Of a DNA stretch of 64,000 nucleotides, positions 42,114-51,234 are shown one piece after another. The position numbers and the translations under genes are program-made. Under the pieces are notes generated by a model. It made no database searches. It worked only from the letters and a program-made list of their open reading frames with translations, and was not told the origin of the DNA. The stretch is from JAOPZW01 sp963803375 (GTDB lineage: Bacteria > Actinomycetota > Thermoleophilia > Solirubrobacterales > Solirubrobacteraceae). The DNA lies in assembly GCA_963803375.1 (NCBI GenBank), contig CAWDMB010000012.1, positions 124,001 to 188,000 on the forward strand. Reading direction: 5' to 3'. Positions within the stretch are counted from its first letter, which is position 1. Each line of letters begins with the position of its first letter.

Positions 42114-43130
42114 CTAGAACAGGGCGGGCTCGCGCGGGGGATCGAGCCCGAGGTGCTCGAAGGCCCGGCGGGTCGCCGCCCGACCGCGCGGCGTGCGCTG
42201 GAGCAGCCCCGTCTGCAGGAGGTAGGGCTCGTAGACGTCCTCGAGCGTGTCGGCCTCCTCGTTGACCGCGACGGCGAGGGTGGAGAGGCCGACGGGCCCG
42301 CCGCCGAAGCGCCCACAGATCGCGCCGATGATCTCGCGGTCGAGGCGGTCGAGGCCGAGCTCGTCGACCTCGAGCAGCGCGAGCGCGGCGTCGGCCGCCG
42401 CGGCGTCGACGACGCCCGAGCCGCGGACCTCGGCCCAGTCGCGCACGCGCTTGAGCAGGCGGTTGGCGACGCGCGGCGTCCCCCGCGAGCGTGCGGCGAT
42501 GGCCGTCGCGCCGTCCTCGTGCAGCTCCACGCCGAGGATGTCGGCGCTGCGGCGCACGATCCGCGCGAGCTCGGCCCGGTTGTAGGGCTCGAAGCGGTGC
42601 TGCAGGCCGAAACGGTCGCGCAGCGGGGTCGTGAGCAGCCCCGCCCGCGTCGTCGCGCCCACGAGCGTGAACGGCGGCAGGTCGAGCGTGACGACCTTCG
42701 CGCCGGCGCCCTGGCCGATCGTGATCGGCAGCCGCCGGTCCTCCATGGCCGGGTAGAAAGTCTCCTCGAGCGCCCGGTTGAGGCGGTGGATCTCGTCGAC
42801 GAAGAAGATGCTGCGCGGCTCGAGCGCCGTCAGCAGCGCCGCGATGTCGCCCTTGCGCTCCAGCGCAGGGCCGGCCGTCTGCACGAAGCCCACGTCGAGC
42901 TCGGCGGCGAGGATCTGCGCCAGCGAGGTCTTCCCCAGGCCGGGCGGCCCGGCGAGCAGGACGTGGTCGAGCGCCTCCGCGCGTGCCGTGGCGGCCTGCA
43001 CGGAGACCGAGAGCTGGTCGCGCATGCCCTCCTGGCCGATGAACTCCGCCAGGCGGCGGGGGCGCAGGGAGCGGTCGAGGTCGTCCTCGCCGCCGAGCGG
43101 GCCGGGCGTCTGGATGCGCGGCGCGCTCAC
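42114..43130 (-). CDS. ruvB: Holliday junction branch-migration ATPase RuvB
   Basis: The product is 338 residues from a GTG that overlaps the ruvA stop (GTGA). Motifs: LRPRRLAEFIGQ, Walker A LAGPPGLGKTSLAQ, FVQTAGPALERKGD, Walker B IFFVDEIHRLN, sensor TLVGATTRAGLLTTPLRDRF, and the winged-helix end (EPYLLQTGLLQRTPRGR). Hexameric RuvB drives branch migration with RuvA. The tight ruvC-ruvA-ruvB overlaps show one transcript. Confidence 0.97.
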   Translation of the reverse strand: MSAPRIQTPGPLGGEDDLDRSLRPRRLAEFIGQEGMRDQLSVSVQAATARAEALDHVLLAGPPGLGKTSLAQILAAELDVGFVQTAGPALERKGDIAALLTALEPRSIFFVDEIHRLNRALEETFYPAMEDRRLPITIGQGAGAKVVTLDLPPFTLVGATTRAGLLTTPLRDRFGLQHRFEPYNRAELARIVRRSADILGVELHEDGATAIAARSRGTPRVANRLLKRVRDWAEVRGSGVVDAAAADAALALLEVDELGLDRLDREIIGAICGRFGGGPVGLSTLAVAVNEEADTLEDVYEPYLLQTGLLQRTPRGRAATRRAFEHLGLDPPREPALF

Positions 43131-43711
43131 CGACGGGCCGCCCGCAGCGCGCCGGCCAGCAGCTCCTCGGCCGTGGCGCCGTCGGCCTCCTCGAGCAGCG
43201 CCTGCGCCTCGGCGGGGGCGAAGCCGAGCTCGAGCAGCCCGTCGCGGGCGACGTGACGCGGGTCGTCGCCGCGCGTGACCGTGATGCCCGGCGCCTCGTC
43301 GCCGGCGCCGCCGACCTTCTCGCGCAGCTCGACGACGATGCGCTCCGCCGTGCGCTTGCCGATGCCGGGCACCGCCTGCAGGCGCGCGCTGTCGCCCACG
43401 GCCAGGGCGCCGACGAGCTCCCGGGGGCTGCCGCCCGAGAGCACGGCGAGCGCGACCTTGGGACCGACGGACTGAACCCCGACGAGCGCCAGGAAGAGGT
43501 CGCGCTCCTCCTCGGTGGCGAAGCCGAACAGCGACAGGGCGTCGTCGCGCACGACGAGGTGCGCGTGCAGCGAGACCGCGCGCCCGACGGCGGGCACCTG
43601 GCGCAGCGTCTCGGCCGAGACCGCGAGCCGGTAGCCGACGCCGCCCGCGGTCGCGACCACCACGTGGTCGGGGCGCCGGACGGCGACCTCGCCGGCCACG
43701 AGCGCGATCAC
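43127..43711 (-). CDS. ruvA: Holliday junction binding protein RuvA
   Basis: The product is 194 residues from a GTG that overlaps the ruvC stop by 4 bases. Domain I is VIALVAGEVAVRRPDHVVVA; domain II carries two helix-hairpin-helix motifs (LVGVQSVGPKVALAVLSG and AVPGIGKRTAERIVVELREK); domain III is the small C-terminal helical domain (GLLELGFAPAEAQALLEEAD) that contacts RuvB. It binds four-way junctions and loads RuvB. Confidence 0.96.
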   Translation of the reverse strand: MIALVAGEVAVRRPDHVVVATAGGVGYRLAVSAETLRQVPAVGRAVSLHAHLVVRDDALSLFGFATEEERDLFLALVGVQSVGPKVALAVLSGGSPRELVGALAVGDSARLQAVPGIGKRTAERIVVELREKVGGAGDEAPGITVTRGDDPRHVARDGLLELGFAPAEAQALLEEADGATAEELLAGALRAARR

Positions 43712-44202
43712 GCGAGCGCCACGGTCCGCGCACGCGGCGCGTGGTTGGCATGGCAGATGGCCACGGCGAGCGCGTCGGCGGCATGGTCGGGCGTCGGCGG
43801 CGCGGGCAGTCCGAGCAGCGCCTGGACCATGCGGCCGACCTGCTCCTTCGGCGCGCGGCCGGTCCCGCAGACGGCGCCCTTGACCTGCTGCGGGGTGTAA
43901 TCGGCGCACGCGAGGCCGCGGCGCCCGGCGGCCACGAGGACGACGCCGCGCGCCTGCCCGACGGCGAACGCGGTGCGGGCGTTGTGGCCGAAGAAGAGCG
44001 CCTCGAGCGCGACGGCGTCGGGCTCGTGCTCGTCCAGCAGCGCCTCGACGCGGGCGAAGAGGGCGGCGAGCCGGCGTTCGGGCGCGAGGCCTGCGGCCGT
44101 CACGACGACGCCGCCGTCGAGCGCGGCGAGGCCCGCGTTTCGGCGCGCGACGACGCCGAAGCCCGTGTGGGCCAGCCCGGGGTCGATGCCGAGGACCACC
44201 AT
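43708..44202 (-). CDS. ruvC: Holliday junction resolvase RuvC
   Basis: The product is 164 residues. The RNase-H-like active site is visible: Asp in VLGIDPGLAHTGFG, Glu in VALEALFFGHNARTA, and Asp pair in TPDHAADALAVAICH. The conserved YTPQQVKGAVCGTGRAPKEQV is also present. It cuts Holliday junctions at matched sites to end recombination. It is the first gene of the ruvCAB unit. Confidence 0.96.
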   Translation of the reverse strand: MVVLGIDPGLAHTGFGVVARRNAGLAALDGGVVVTAAGLAPERRLAALFARVEALLDEHEPDAVALEALFFGHNARTAFAVGQARGVVLVAAGRRGLACADYTPQQVKGAVCGTGRAPKEQVGRMVQALLGLPAPPTPDHAADALAVAICHANHAPRARTVALA

Positions 44203-44336
44203 GCGGGTGGGGATTCTGCGCGGCGGCCCGGATGCCTTCCCGGGCTACTCTGAGCCGCGGTGGCGATCGACGCCGAGGCGCAAGGGCTGGCTCGAGGGCC
44301 TGGAGGGCGAGGCCTGACTAAGGTGGGGCGGGCCCG

Positions 44337-45842
44337 ATGCCGATGAAATCCTTCGTGGGCCTTCGCGTCCTCTGCTCGGCGCTCCTGTGCCTCGCGGCGA
44401 TCCTCGCGGTCGCGACGCCCGCCGGCGCCGTCGTGGGCGGGACGACGACCACGATCGCCACCGTCCCCTGGCAGGTCGGGCTCGTGCCCCGCGGCCTCCC
44501 GGCCTCGCAGCAGTTCTGCGGCGGGACGCTGGTCGACGAGCGCCACGTCGTGACCGCGGCCCATTGCGTGGTGGACGGGGTGTCCGGCGCGCCGACGCGC
44601 GCCGCCGACCTCGAGGTGCTGGCCGGCCTCTCGAACCTCAGCGCCTACCCCGACGCCGCCGACGACCTCCGCCGCCTGACCGTGGCCGAGGTCTCGTTCT
44701 CGCCCGCCTTCGAGGCGGCGGGAGGCGACCGCGACGTCGCGCTGCTCACGCTGGGCGCGGCGGTCAGCCCGGCCGTGGGCACCCCGATCGACCTCGCCGC
44801 CGGCGGCGCCGGGATCGTCAGCGGCCGGATCTCGGGCTGGGGCGCCTATCTCAAGCTCGACGACCGCTGGCGCTATCCCGACACGATCCGGCGCGCCACC
44901 GTGGACATCCACCCCGACGGCCTGTGCGCGGCCGACTACCCCGGCAGCTTCACCGCGGCGACGATGCTCTGCGCGGGGGACGAGACCGCCGACACCTGCT
45001 TCGGCGACTCCGGCGGTCCGCTCGCGGTCCAGTCCGGCGTGGACTGGCTGCTGCTGGGCGTCACGAGCTTCGGCGTCGGCTGCGCCGAGCCCGACCACCC
45101 CGGGGTCTACTCCGAGGTCCCCGAGCCGGGCATCCACGCGTACCTCACGAGCGATCCGCCGCCCGCGCCGACCCTGGCCGGGGCGCCGAGCCTCCACGGC
45201 ACCCCGCAGGTGGGCCAGACGCTGACCTGCGACCCGGGCACGTGGACGGGCTCGCCGGCGCTCTCGACCACGTTGGTCAAGACGGCCGGCACGACCACCG
45301 TCGCGCTTGCGGGCTCGGGAGGCTCGTACGGCCTGACCCCCGCGGACGCCGGCTGGCAGGTCGTCTGCCTCGTCGAGGCGCGCAACGCGGGCGGCTGGGC
45401 GCGGGCGCGCAGCGCCGCGAGCGCCGCCGTGGCCGCGGCGCCGGGCCCGACCCCCCCGATCGCTCCCACGCCCGCCCCGCCCACTCCGAAGCCGCCGCGC
45501 GACGTCACGGCTCCCGTGGCCCGCTTCGCGAAGGTGAGCTGCTCGCGCAAGCGCTGCACGCTCGACGTCAGGGTCCGCGACGCCGGCTTCAGCACGGGCG
45601 TCAAGGGCGTCGTCAGCTCGGTGACAACGTCGTTCAAGCGCGGCTGCCGCCGTCACGGGCGCCGCACGACGTGCACGCGCAAGGTCAAGCAGGCCCTGCA
45701 CGCCGTCCGGCGCGCAGCGGGCCGCTACCGGATCACGCTCGTGCGCCCGCGCCGCGGGCAGCAGCGCTTCGCCGTCCTTGCCGTCGACCGCGCCGGCAAC
45801 CGCCAGCTCAGGCCCGCGGTCCGGACCGTCCGCGTCCGTTAG
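44337..45842 (+). CDS. Secreted trypsin-like serine protease
   Basis: The product is 501 residues. A signal peptide (LCSALLCLAAILAVATPAGA) leads directly to the VVGG sequence typical of the trypsin activation site. The catalytic triad is His 76 (TAAHC), Asp 133 (DVALL) and Ser 225 (GDSGGP). Residues about 275-365 form an Ig-like beta domain (GTPQVGQTLTCDPGTWTGSP). A Pro-rich linker (PTPAPPTPKPPRD) leads to a basic Cys-containing C-terminal domain. It should act outside the cell. No sorting motif is seen. The gene stands alone, just after the divergent ruvC. Confidence 0.92.
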   Translation: MPMKSFVGLRVLCSALLCLAAILAVATPAGAVVGGTTTTIATVPWQVGLVPRGLPASQQFCGGTLVDERHVVTAAHCVVDGVSGAPTRAADLEVLAGLSNLSAYPDAADDLRRLTVAEVSFSPAFEAAGGDRDVALLTLGAAVSPAVGTPIDLAAGGAGIVSGRISGWGAYLKLDDRWRYPDTIRRATVDIHPDGLCAADYPGSFTAATMLCAGDETADTCFGDSGGPLAVQSGVDWLLLGVTSFGVGCAEPDHPGVYSEVPEPGIHAYLTSDPPPAPTLAGAPSLHGTPQVGQTLTCDPGTWTGSPALSTTLVKTAGTTTVALAGSGGSYGLTPADAGWQVVCLVEARNAGGWARARSAASAAVAAAPGPTPPIAPTPAPPTPKPPRDVTAPVARFAKVSCSRKRCTLDVRVRDAGFSTGVKGVVSSVTTSFKRGCRRHGRRTTCTRKVKQALHAVRRAAGRYRITLVRPRRGQQRFAVLAVDRAGNRQLRPAVRTVRVR

Positions 45843-45847
45843 CCGGC

Positions 45848-47116
45848 CTACAGCGGCGCGACCACCGGACGCTCGGCGGGCTCGGCCAGCGGCGGCGGCG
45901 GCGCCGGCGCCGGGCGGCGCAGGCGCCGCGTCGCGGGCTGGGCCAGCCACAGCGCCGCCGCGAGTAGCCCGAGCGCGCTCATCGCGCGCAGCGTGGCGTG
46001 GAGCCCGAACGCGTCGGAGATCGGGCCGGCCACCGCCATGCCGAGCGGCATCAGGCCCATGGAGACCGCGAAGTCGTAGGCGCTCACGCGCGAAACGGCG
46101 TGGGCGGGGATCTGCTCCTGGATCGAGAGGTCCCAGAGCGTGAAGAAGAGCGCGACGCCGACGCCGGCCACGAGCTCGAGCCCGGCGATGCCGGCGGTGC
46201 CCAGCCCGCTGCCGATGATCGCGGCCTGCGTGCAGGCGACGAGCAGCGCCCCGGCGGCGAGGCGGATCGGGCGCCGCACGCGCAGGCGCAGCGCGACGAC
46301 GTTGCCGACGATCGAGCCGATCCCGAAGCATGCGACGATCGTCGCCCAGCTCGAGGATCCGTCGAGCTCGCGCGCGGCTAGGGCCGGCCCGAGCACGAAG
46401 ACCGCGGGCAGGACGAAGACGTGGTACGCGCTCATCGCGCCCAGGCCCCACGACAGCCACGGACGCGATCGCACCTCGCGCCAGCCGGCGCGCAGCTGGG
46501 CCGTGAAGGGATCGCCGGACTCGTCGCGCGCCTTGCCGCTGCTCACCGTGCGCAGCCCGACGAGGCACGCGGCGCTGACGAGGAACGTGACGGCGTCGAG
46601 CGCGATCGCCTCGCCGGGGCCCGCGACCGCGAGCACGACGCCGGCCGCGACCGGCCCGGCGACGTTGGCGAGGCTGCGCGTCAAGGCGAGCAGCGCGTTG
46701 GCCTCGAGCAGGCGGGGCGCGGCCACCGTCTGCGGGATCAGGCCCGTGAGGGCAGGGCCGAAGAGCGCCGCCGCGGTCCCGTAGGTGAAGGAGAGCGCGG
46801 CGAGCATCCAGACCTCGGCGGCGCCCGTGAGCAGGAGCGCCGCGGTCACGGCCTGCGTGGTCGCGCGCAAGAGGTCCGAGGCGATCATGACCTCGCGGCG
46901 GCCGAGGCGGTCGGCGAACACCCCGCCCGCGAGCGCGAAGAGCGCGAACGGCACGCCGCCCGCGGCGAGCACCACGCCGAGATCCGTGGCGGACCCCAGG
47001 CCGAGGACCGCGAAGGCGATGGCCACCGGAGTGATCCGGTCGCCGACCACGGACAGCGCCTGGCCCCAGAAGAGGAGCCGGAACGGTCCGGGCTCGCGCA
47101 GTGCCGGCGGGAGCAT
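45848..47116 (-). CDS. MFS transporter (drug-exporter-like)
   Basis: The product is 422 residues with about twelve membrane helices. FRLLFWGQALSVVGDRITPV at the N-terminus, the loop FADRLGRREVMIASDLLRAT (motif A-like) and YGTAAALFGPALTGLIPQTV match the MFS enterobactin-exporter/macrolide efflux branch. It should move a small molecule out by proton exchange. The substrate is unknown. The C-terminal tail is Pro/Ala-rich. The start is the ATG at 47116, at the beginning of homology. Confidence 0.88.
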   Translation of the reverse strand: MLPPALREPGPFRLLFWGQALSVVGDRITPVAIAFAVLGLGSATDLGVVLAAGGVPFALFALAGGVFADRLGRREVMIASDLLRATTQAVTAALLLTGAAEVWMLAALSFTYGTAAALFGPALTGLIPQTVAAPRLLEANALLALTRSLANVAGPVAAGVVLAVAGPGEAIALDAVTFLVSAACLVGLRTVSSGKARDESGDPFTAQLRAGWREVRSRPWLSWGLGAMSAYHVFVLPAVFVLGPALAARELDGSSSWATIVACFGIGSIVGNVVALRLRVRRPIRLAAGALLVACTQAAIIGSGLGTAGIAGLELVAGVGVALFFTLWDLSIQEQIPAHAVSRVSAYDFAVSMGLMPLGMAVAGPISDAFGLHATLRAMSALGLLAAALWLAQPATRRLRRPAPAPPPPLAEPAERPVVAPL

Positions 47117-47157
47117 CGGCGGCGAGGCTAGCGCCCGCCGGCCGCGGCGGAAACCGG

Positions 47158-47907
47158 CTATCCGGCCACGCGTTCGAGGACCGCGGCGTCGGCGTCGAAG
47201 TTCGCGTGGACCTCGCCGACGTCGTCGTTGTCCTCGAGCGCGTCGACGAGCCGCATCAGCCGCGTCGCGGTCTCCTCGTCGATCGGCACGCGCGTCTTGG
47301 GGTGCTGGGAGACCTCCGCGCTCTCGAGCTCGACCCGCGCGGCCTCGAGCGCCGCGCGCACCGCGGCGAGGTCCTGGGGCTCGGTCACGATCTCGAAGAC
47401 GTCGTCGTCGACGGCGACGTCGAGGGCGCCGGCCTCGATCGCGGGCAGCAGGTCGTCCTCTCCGTAGCGCTCGGCGTCGACGACGACGAGGCCCCGCTTG
47501 TCGAAGAGGTAGGCGACCGAGCCCGGCTCGCCGAGGTTGCCGCCGTGCTTGGCGAACGTGTGGCGGATCTCCGAGCCCGTGCGGTTGCGGTTGTCGGTGA
47601 GCGCCTCGACGAGCAGCGCGACGCCTCCGGGGCCGTAGCCCTCGTAGAGGGCGGACTGCAGCGCGTCGGCGTCGGAGCCCTCGCCGGTGCCCTTGGCGAT
47701 CGCGCGCTCGATGTTGTCCTTGGGCATCGAGGCGTCCCTGGCCTTCTGCACGGCGAGCCCGAGCGCCGGGTTGGTGTCGGGGTCGCCCCCGCCCTCGCGC
47801 GCGGCCACCGTGATCGCGCGCGCGAGCTTCGTGAAGAGCTTGCCGCGCCTGGCGTCGACGATCGCCTTCTTGTGCTTGATCCCCGCCCACTTGGAGTGCC
47901 CGGACAT
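47158..47907 (-). CDS. yebC: YebC/PmpR-family translation or transcription regulator
   Basis: The product is 249 residues. The family hallmarks are MSGHSKWAGIKHKKAIVDAR, RGKLFTKLARAI, NPALGLAVQKARDASMPKDN, the conserved YEGYGPGGVALLVEALTDNR and the Gly-rich GSVAYLFDKRG. YebC proteins bind DNA or act on ribosomes that stall at proline stretches. Here ruvC lies about 3 kb away, not adjacent as in many genomes. The ATG is only 24 bases from the divergent phosphohexomutase start. Confidence 0.94.
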   Translation of the reverse strand: MSGHSKWAGIKHKKAIVDARRGKLFTKLARAITVAAREGGGDPDTNPALGLAVQKARDASMPKDNIERAIAKGTGEGSDADALQSALYEGYGPGGVALLVEALTDNRNRTGSEIRHTFAKHGGNLGEPGSVAYLFDKRGLVVVDAERYGEDDLLPAIEAGALDVAVDDDVFEIVTEPQDLAAVRAALEAARVELESAEVSQHPKTRVPIDEETATRLMRLVDALEDNDDVGEVHANFDADAAVLERVAG

Positions 47908-47931
47908 GGGCCCGATGCTAGCTTGCGCCGC

Positions 47932-49299
47932 ATGGCCGTCGCCCCCGAGATCTTCAAGGCCTACGACGTGCGCGGCCTCTACGGCGAGCAGATCGACGCC
48001 GACGTCGCCGAGCAGGTCGGGCGCGCGTTCGTGCGCGTGCTCGGCCGCCTCGCCGGCAAGCCTGCGGGCGGCCTGCGCATCGGGTTGGGGCGCGACATGC
48101 GCCTGACCGCGCCCGAGCTCGCCGCGCGCTACCGCGAGGGCATGGTCGCCGAGGGCGCGCACGTCCTCGACGCCGGGATGGTCGGCACCGAGATGCTCTA
48201 CTTCCTCGTCGGCTCGCGCGAGCTCGACGGCGGGCTCATGTGCACCGCCTCACACAACCCGAAGGCCTACACGGGCGCCAAGCTCGTGCGCGAGGGGGCG
48301 ATCGCGCTCTCGGGCGACGAGGGCATCGACGACATCCGCGTCCTCGTCGACGAGGGCCTCGGCGAAGCGCCGGGAGGAGGATCGGTCGAGGAGGTCGACG
48401 TCGCCCGCGCCTTCCACGAGGCGGCGCTGCGCACGATCGACCCCGCCAACGTGAAGCCGATGAAGGTCGTCGTCGACGGGGGCAACGGGATGGCCGGGCC
48501 GATGGTCGGCCCGCTGCTCGAGCAGCTGCCGCTCGAGCTCGTCAAGACCTACTGGGAGCCCGACGGCGAGTTCCCCGACCACGAGCCCAACCCGATGATC
48601 GAGTCCAACCGCCGGTTCATCGTCGACAAGGTCCGCGCCGAGCGCGCCGACCTCGGCATCGCGTGGGACGGCGACGCGGACCGCTGCTTCTTCGTCGACG
48701 ACACCGGCCGCTTCGTCGACGGCGACTTCCTGACCGCGATCCTCGGCGAGCACCTCATCGCCCGCCGGCCGGGCGCCTCGATCCTCTACGACGTGCGCGC
48801 GTCGTGGGCGGTGCCCCGCACCGTCGAGGCGGCCGGCGGCAAGGCCTTCGCGAACCGCGTCGGCCACGCGTTCTTCAAGACCCGCATGCGCGACGAGGGC
48901 GCGATCTTCGGCGGCGAGGTCTCGGGCCATTACTACTTCCACGACTTCTACAACGCCGACTCGGGCACGCTGCCCGCGCTGCTCGTGCTCGAGAAGCTTT
49001 CCGTCGAGGGCAAGCGGATGAGCGAGCTGCTCGAGCCGTACCGCTCGACCTACTTCATCTCGGGCGAGATCAACTCCGAGGTCGACGACCAGGACGCGCG
49101 GATGGCGGCGATCGAGGAGCACTTCGCGCACGGGCGGATCTCGCATCTCGACGGCGTCTCGGTCGACTTCGACGACTGGCACTTCAACGTGCGCCCGTCG
49201 AACACCGAGCCGCTGCTGCGCCTCTGCCTCGAGTCGCTCGTCTCGCGCCAGGACATGGAGGCCAAGCGCGACGAGGTCCTCGGGCTCATCCGGGGGTGA
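47932..49299 (+). CDS. manB: Phosphomannomutase/phosphoglucomutase
   Basis: The product is 455 residues. The alpha-D-phosphohexomutase domains show FKAYDVRGLYGEQ, the phosphoserine loop TASHNPKAYTGAK (Ser 107), metal loop WDGDADRCFFVDD, sugar-binding GGEVSGHYYF, and phosphate-binding RPSNTEPLLR near the C-terminus. It interconverts mannose- or glucose-6-phosphate and the 1-phosphates for nucleotide-sugar synthesis. The stop overlaps the GTG of the next gene (GTGA), so the two are coupled. Confidence 0.93.
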   Translation: MAVAPEIFKAYDVRGLYGEQIDADVAEQVGRAFVRVLGRLAGKPAGGLRIGLGRDMRLTAPELAARYREGMVAEGAHVLDAGMVGTEMLYFLVGSRELDGGLMCTASHNPKAYTGAKLVREGAIALSGDEGIDDIRVLVDEGLGEAPGGGSVEEVDVARAFHEAALRTIDPANVKPMKVVVDGGNGMAGPMVGPLLEQLPLELVKTYWEPDGEFPDHEPNPMIESNRRFIVDKVRAERADLGIAWDGDADRCFFVDDTGRFVDGDFLTAILGEHLIARRPGASILYDVRASWAVPRTVEAAGGKAFANRVGHAFFKTRMRDEGAIFGGEVSGHYYFHDFYNADSGTLPALLVLEKLSVEGKRMSELLEPYRSTYFISGEINSEVDDQDARMAAIEEHFAHGRISHLDGVSVDFDDWHFNVRPSNTEPLLRLCLESLVSRQDMEAKRDEVLGLIRG

Positions 49300-50261
49300 T
49301 CCACAAGCTCCCGATCCCGACGCCGTTCGCGATCGGGCGGGTCAACGTCTGGCTCGTCGAGGACGAGCCGCTGACGCTGGTCGACGCCGGCCCGAACTCG
49401 GCGACGTCGCTGACCGAGCTCGAGGCGGCGCTTGCGGCGCGCGGGCGCCGCGTCGAGGACCTCGGGCGCGTCGTGGTCACCCACCAGCACATCGACCACA
49501 TCGGGCTCGTGGAGATCCTCGCCCGGCGCGCCGGCGCCGAGGTCTGCGCGCTCGACCGCCTCGCGCCGTGGCTCGAGGACTACGCGGCGAGCATGGAGGC
49601 CGACGACGCCTTCGCCGAGGCGATCATGCTGCGTCACGGCATCCCGCCCGACCTCGCGCTCGGCCTGCGGGCGGTGACCCACGCCTTCCGGGCCTGGGGC
49701 CACCGCGCGGTCGTCGACCACCGGCTCGCGGACGGCGAGGTGCTGGAGTTCGCGTCGCGCGCGTGGCGGGTCCACCACCGGCCGGGGCACTCGCCCTCGG
49801 ACACGATCTTCCACGACGAGGTCTCCGGCGAGGTGCTCGGCGGCGACCACCTGCTCGAGCGCGTCTCCTCGAACCCGCTCGTCTCGCGCCCGCTCGAGGG
49901 CGGCGCCCCGCGGAACCGCCCGCGCGCGCTCGTGGTCTACCTCGACTCGCTGCGCGCGACGCGGGCGATGGAGGGCGTGCGCGTCGTGCTGCCCGGCCAC
50001 GGCGACGAGGTGACCGACCACGTCGCGCTCATCGACGAGCGCTTCGCGATGCACGAGCGACGCGCCGCGAAGCTGTACGGTCTCATCGCCGAGCGGCCGC
50101 GGACCGCCTACGAGCTCGCCCAGGCGCTGTGGGGCAACGTCGCGGTCACGCAGGCGTACCTCGCGCTGAGCGAGGTCCTCGGCCACGTCGACCTCCTCCT
50201 CGCGCGCGACGAGGTCCGCGAGCACGAGGACGACGGCGTCGTGCGCTTCAGCGCGGCCTGA
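49296..50261 (+). CDS. Metallo-beta-lactamase-fold hydrolase
   Basis: The product is 321 residues from a GTG overlapping the phosphomutase stop. The metal site is VVTHQHIDHIG (63-68), with later ligands in RPGHSPSDTIF, GEVLGGDHLLE and VLPGHGDEV. The C-terminal 80 residues (IDERFAMHERRAAKLYGLIA, EVLGHVDLLLARDEVREHED) form a winged-helix-like tail, as in LACTB2-type proteins. It may hydrolyse thioesters or RNA. The last 14 bases overlap the convergent glycosyltransferase gene. Confidence 0.88.
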   Translation: MIHKLPIPTPFAIGRVNVWLVEDEPLTLVDAGPNSATSLTELEAALAARGRRVEDLGRVVVTHQHIDHIGLVEILARRAGAEVCALDRLAPWLEDYAASMEADDAFAEAIMLRHGIPPDLALGLRAVTHAFRAWGHRAVVDHRLADGEVLEFASRAWRVHHRPGHSPSDTIFHDEVSGEVLGGDHLLERVSSNPLVSRPLEGGAPRNRPRALVVYLDSLRATRAMEGVRVVLPGHGDEVTDHVALIDERFAMHERRAAKLYGLIAERPRTAYELAQALWGNVAVTQAYLALSEVLGHVDLLLARDEVREHEDDGVVRFSAA

Positions 50262-51234
50262 GCAGCGCGTCGAGCTCGCGCGCCGTGCGCTCCCACGAGA
50301 ATGCCGCGGCGCGCCGCGGGCCCGCCGCGCGCAGCCGCTCGTCGCCGAGCGCGCGCGTGATCGCGTCGGCCAGCTCGCCGGGGTCGCGCGGGTCGGCGTA
50401 CAGCGCCGCGTCCCCGCAGGTCTCGGGCAGCGCTCCGGCGCGGGCGGCGACGACCGGGGTCCCGCACGCCATCGCCTCGAGGCACGTGAGCCCGAAGCCC
50501 TCGTAGTGCGAGGGCAGCACGAAGGCCCGCGCGCCCGCGTAGAGCCCCGGCAGGTGCGCGTCGGGGACGTGGCCGAGCGAGCGCACCGACGCCGAGGGCG
50601 CGTCGCGGAGCTGCGGGCGCCCGCCGCCCGCAGCCACGAGGTCGATGCCGTCTGCGCCCAGGCGCCGCGCCGCGAGGTCGAGGGCGCCGAGGTTCTTGCG
50701 CGACGTCCGGCTGGCCACGGTGAGGACGTAGGGCCGGTCGAGGCCGAGCGCGGCGCGGGCCGGCGCGGCGTCCACCGACGGTGCGAAGCGCGCGTCGACG
50801 CCGCCTGGCACGACGGTCGCCTCGACCCCCAGCAGGTCGCGCAGCTCGTCCCGGGAGAAGGCGCTCACGGTGACGACGAGGCGCGCGCGCCGGGTGACGG
50901 CGGGGAGGACGCGGCGCTGCCAGGCGACGTAGGAGGCCGAGTACCACGACGGCTCGCGCAGGGGCGCGGCGTCGTGGACGACGACGGCGTTGCGCGGAAA
51001 GGCGACGGGCGCGAGGTTGGCCGGATTGAGCAGGAGCGACGCGCGCCGGGCGCGGAGCGGAAGCACGGCCTGCTCCCAGGCGTGGCCGGCGCGGTGGCTG
51101 AGCGCCGCGGCCGGCCGCGCGACCGCGTAGGCGCCGTGAGCGAGCGCCGGGAGCCGCGCGGCGAGCTCGCGCGCCCAGCGCTCGACGCCGCCCAGCTCCG
51201 GCCGGGCGGCCGCGCGGGCGTTGACGAGGATCAC
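50248..51234 (-). CDS. GT4-family glycosyltransferase
   Basis: The product is 328 residues from a GTG that overlaps the rpiB-like stop (GTGA). GT-B features: GGVERWARELAARLP, NPANLAPV, HDAAPLREPSWYSASY, VSAFSRDEL, VVPGGVDARFAPS, YVLTVASRTSRKNL, and the E-x7-E motif HYEGFGLTCLEAMACGTPVV. It should transfer a sugar in surface glycan synthesis. The nearby phosphomannomutase could supply the precursor for its donor. Confidence 0.88.
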   Translation of the reverse strand: MILVNARAAARPELGGVERWARELAARLPALAHGAYAVARPAAALSHRAGHAWEQAVLPLRARRASLLLNPANLAPVAFPRNAVVVHDAAPLREPSWYSASYVAWQRRVLPAVTRRARLVVTVSAFSRDELRDLLGVEATVVPGGVDARFAPSVDAAPARAALGLDRPYVLTVASRTSRKNLGALDLAARRLGADGIDLVAAGGGRPQLRDAPSASVRSLGHVPDAHLPGLYAGARAFVLPSHYEGFGLTCLEAMACGTPVVAARAGALPETCGDAALYADPRDPGELADAITRALGDERLRAAGPRRAAAFSWERTARELDALLRPR

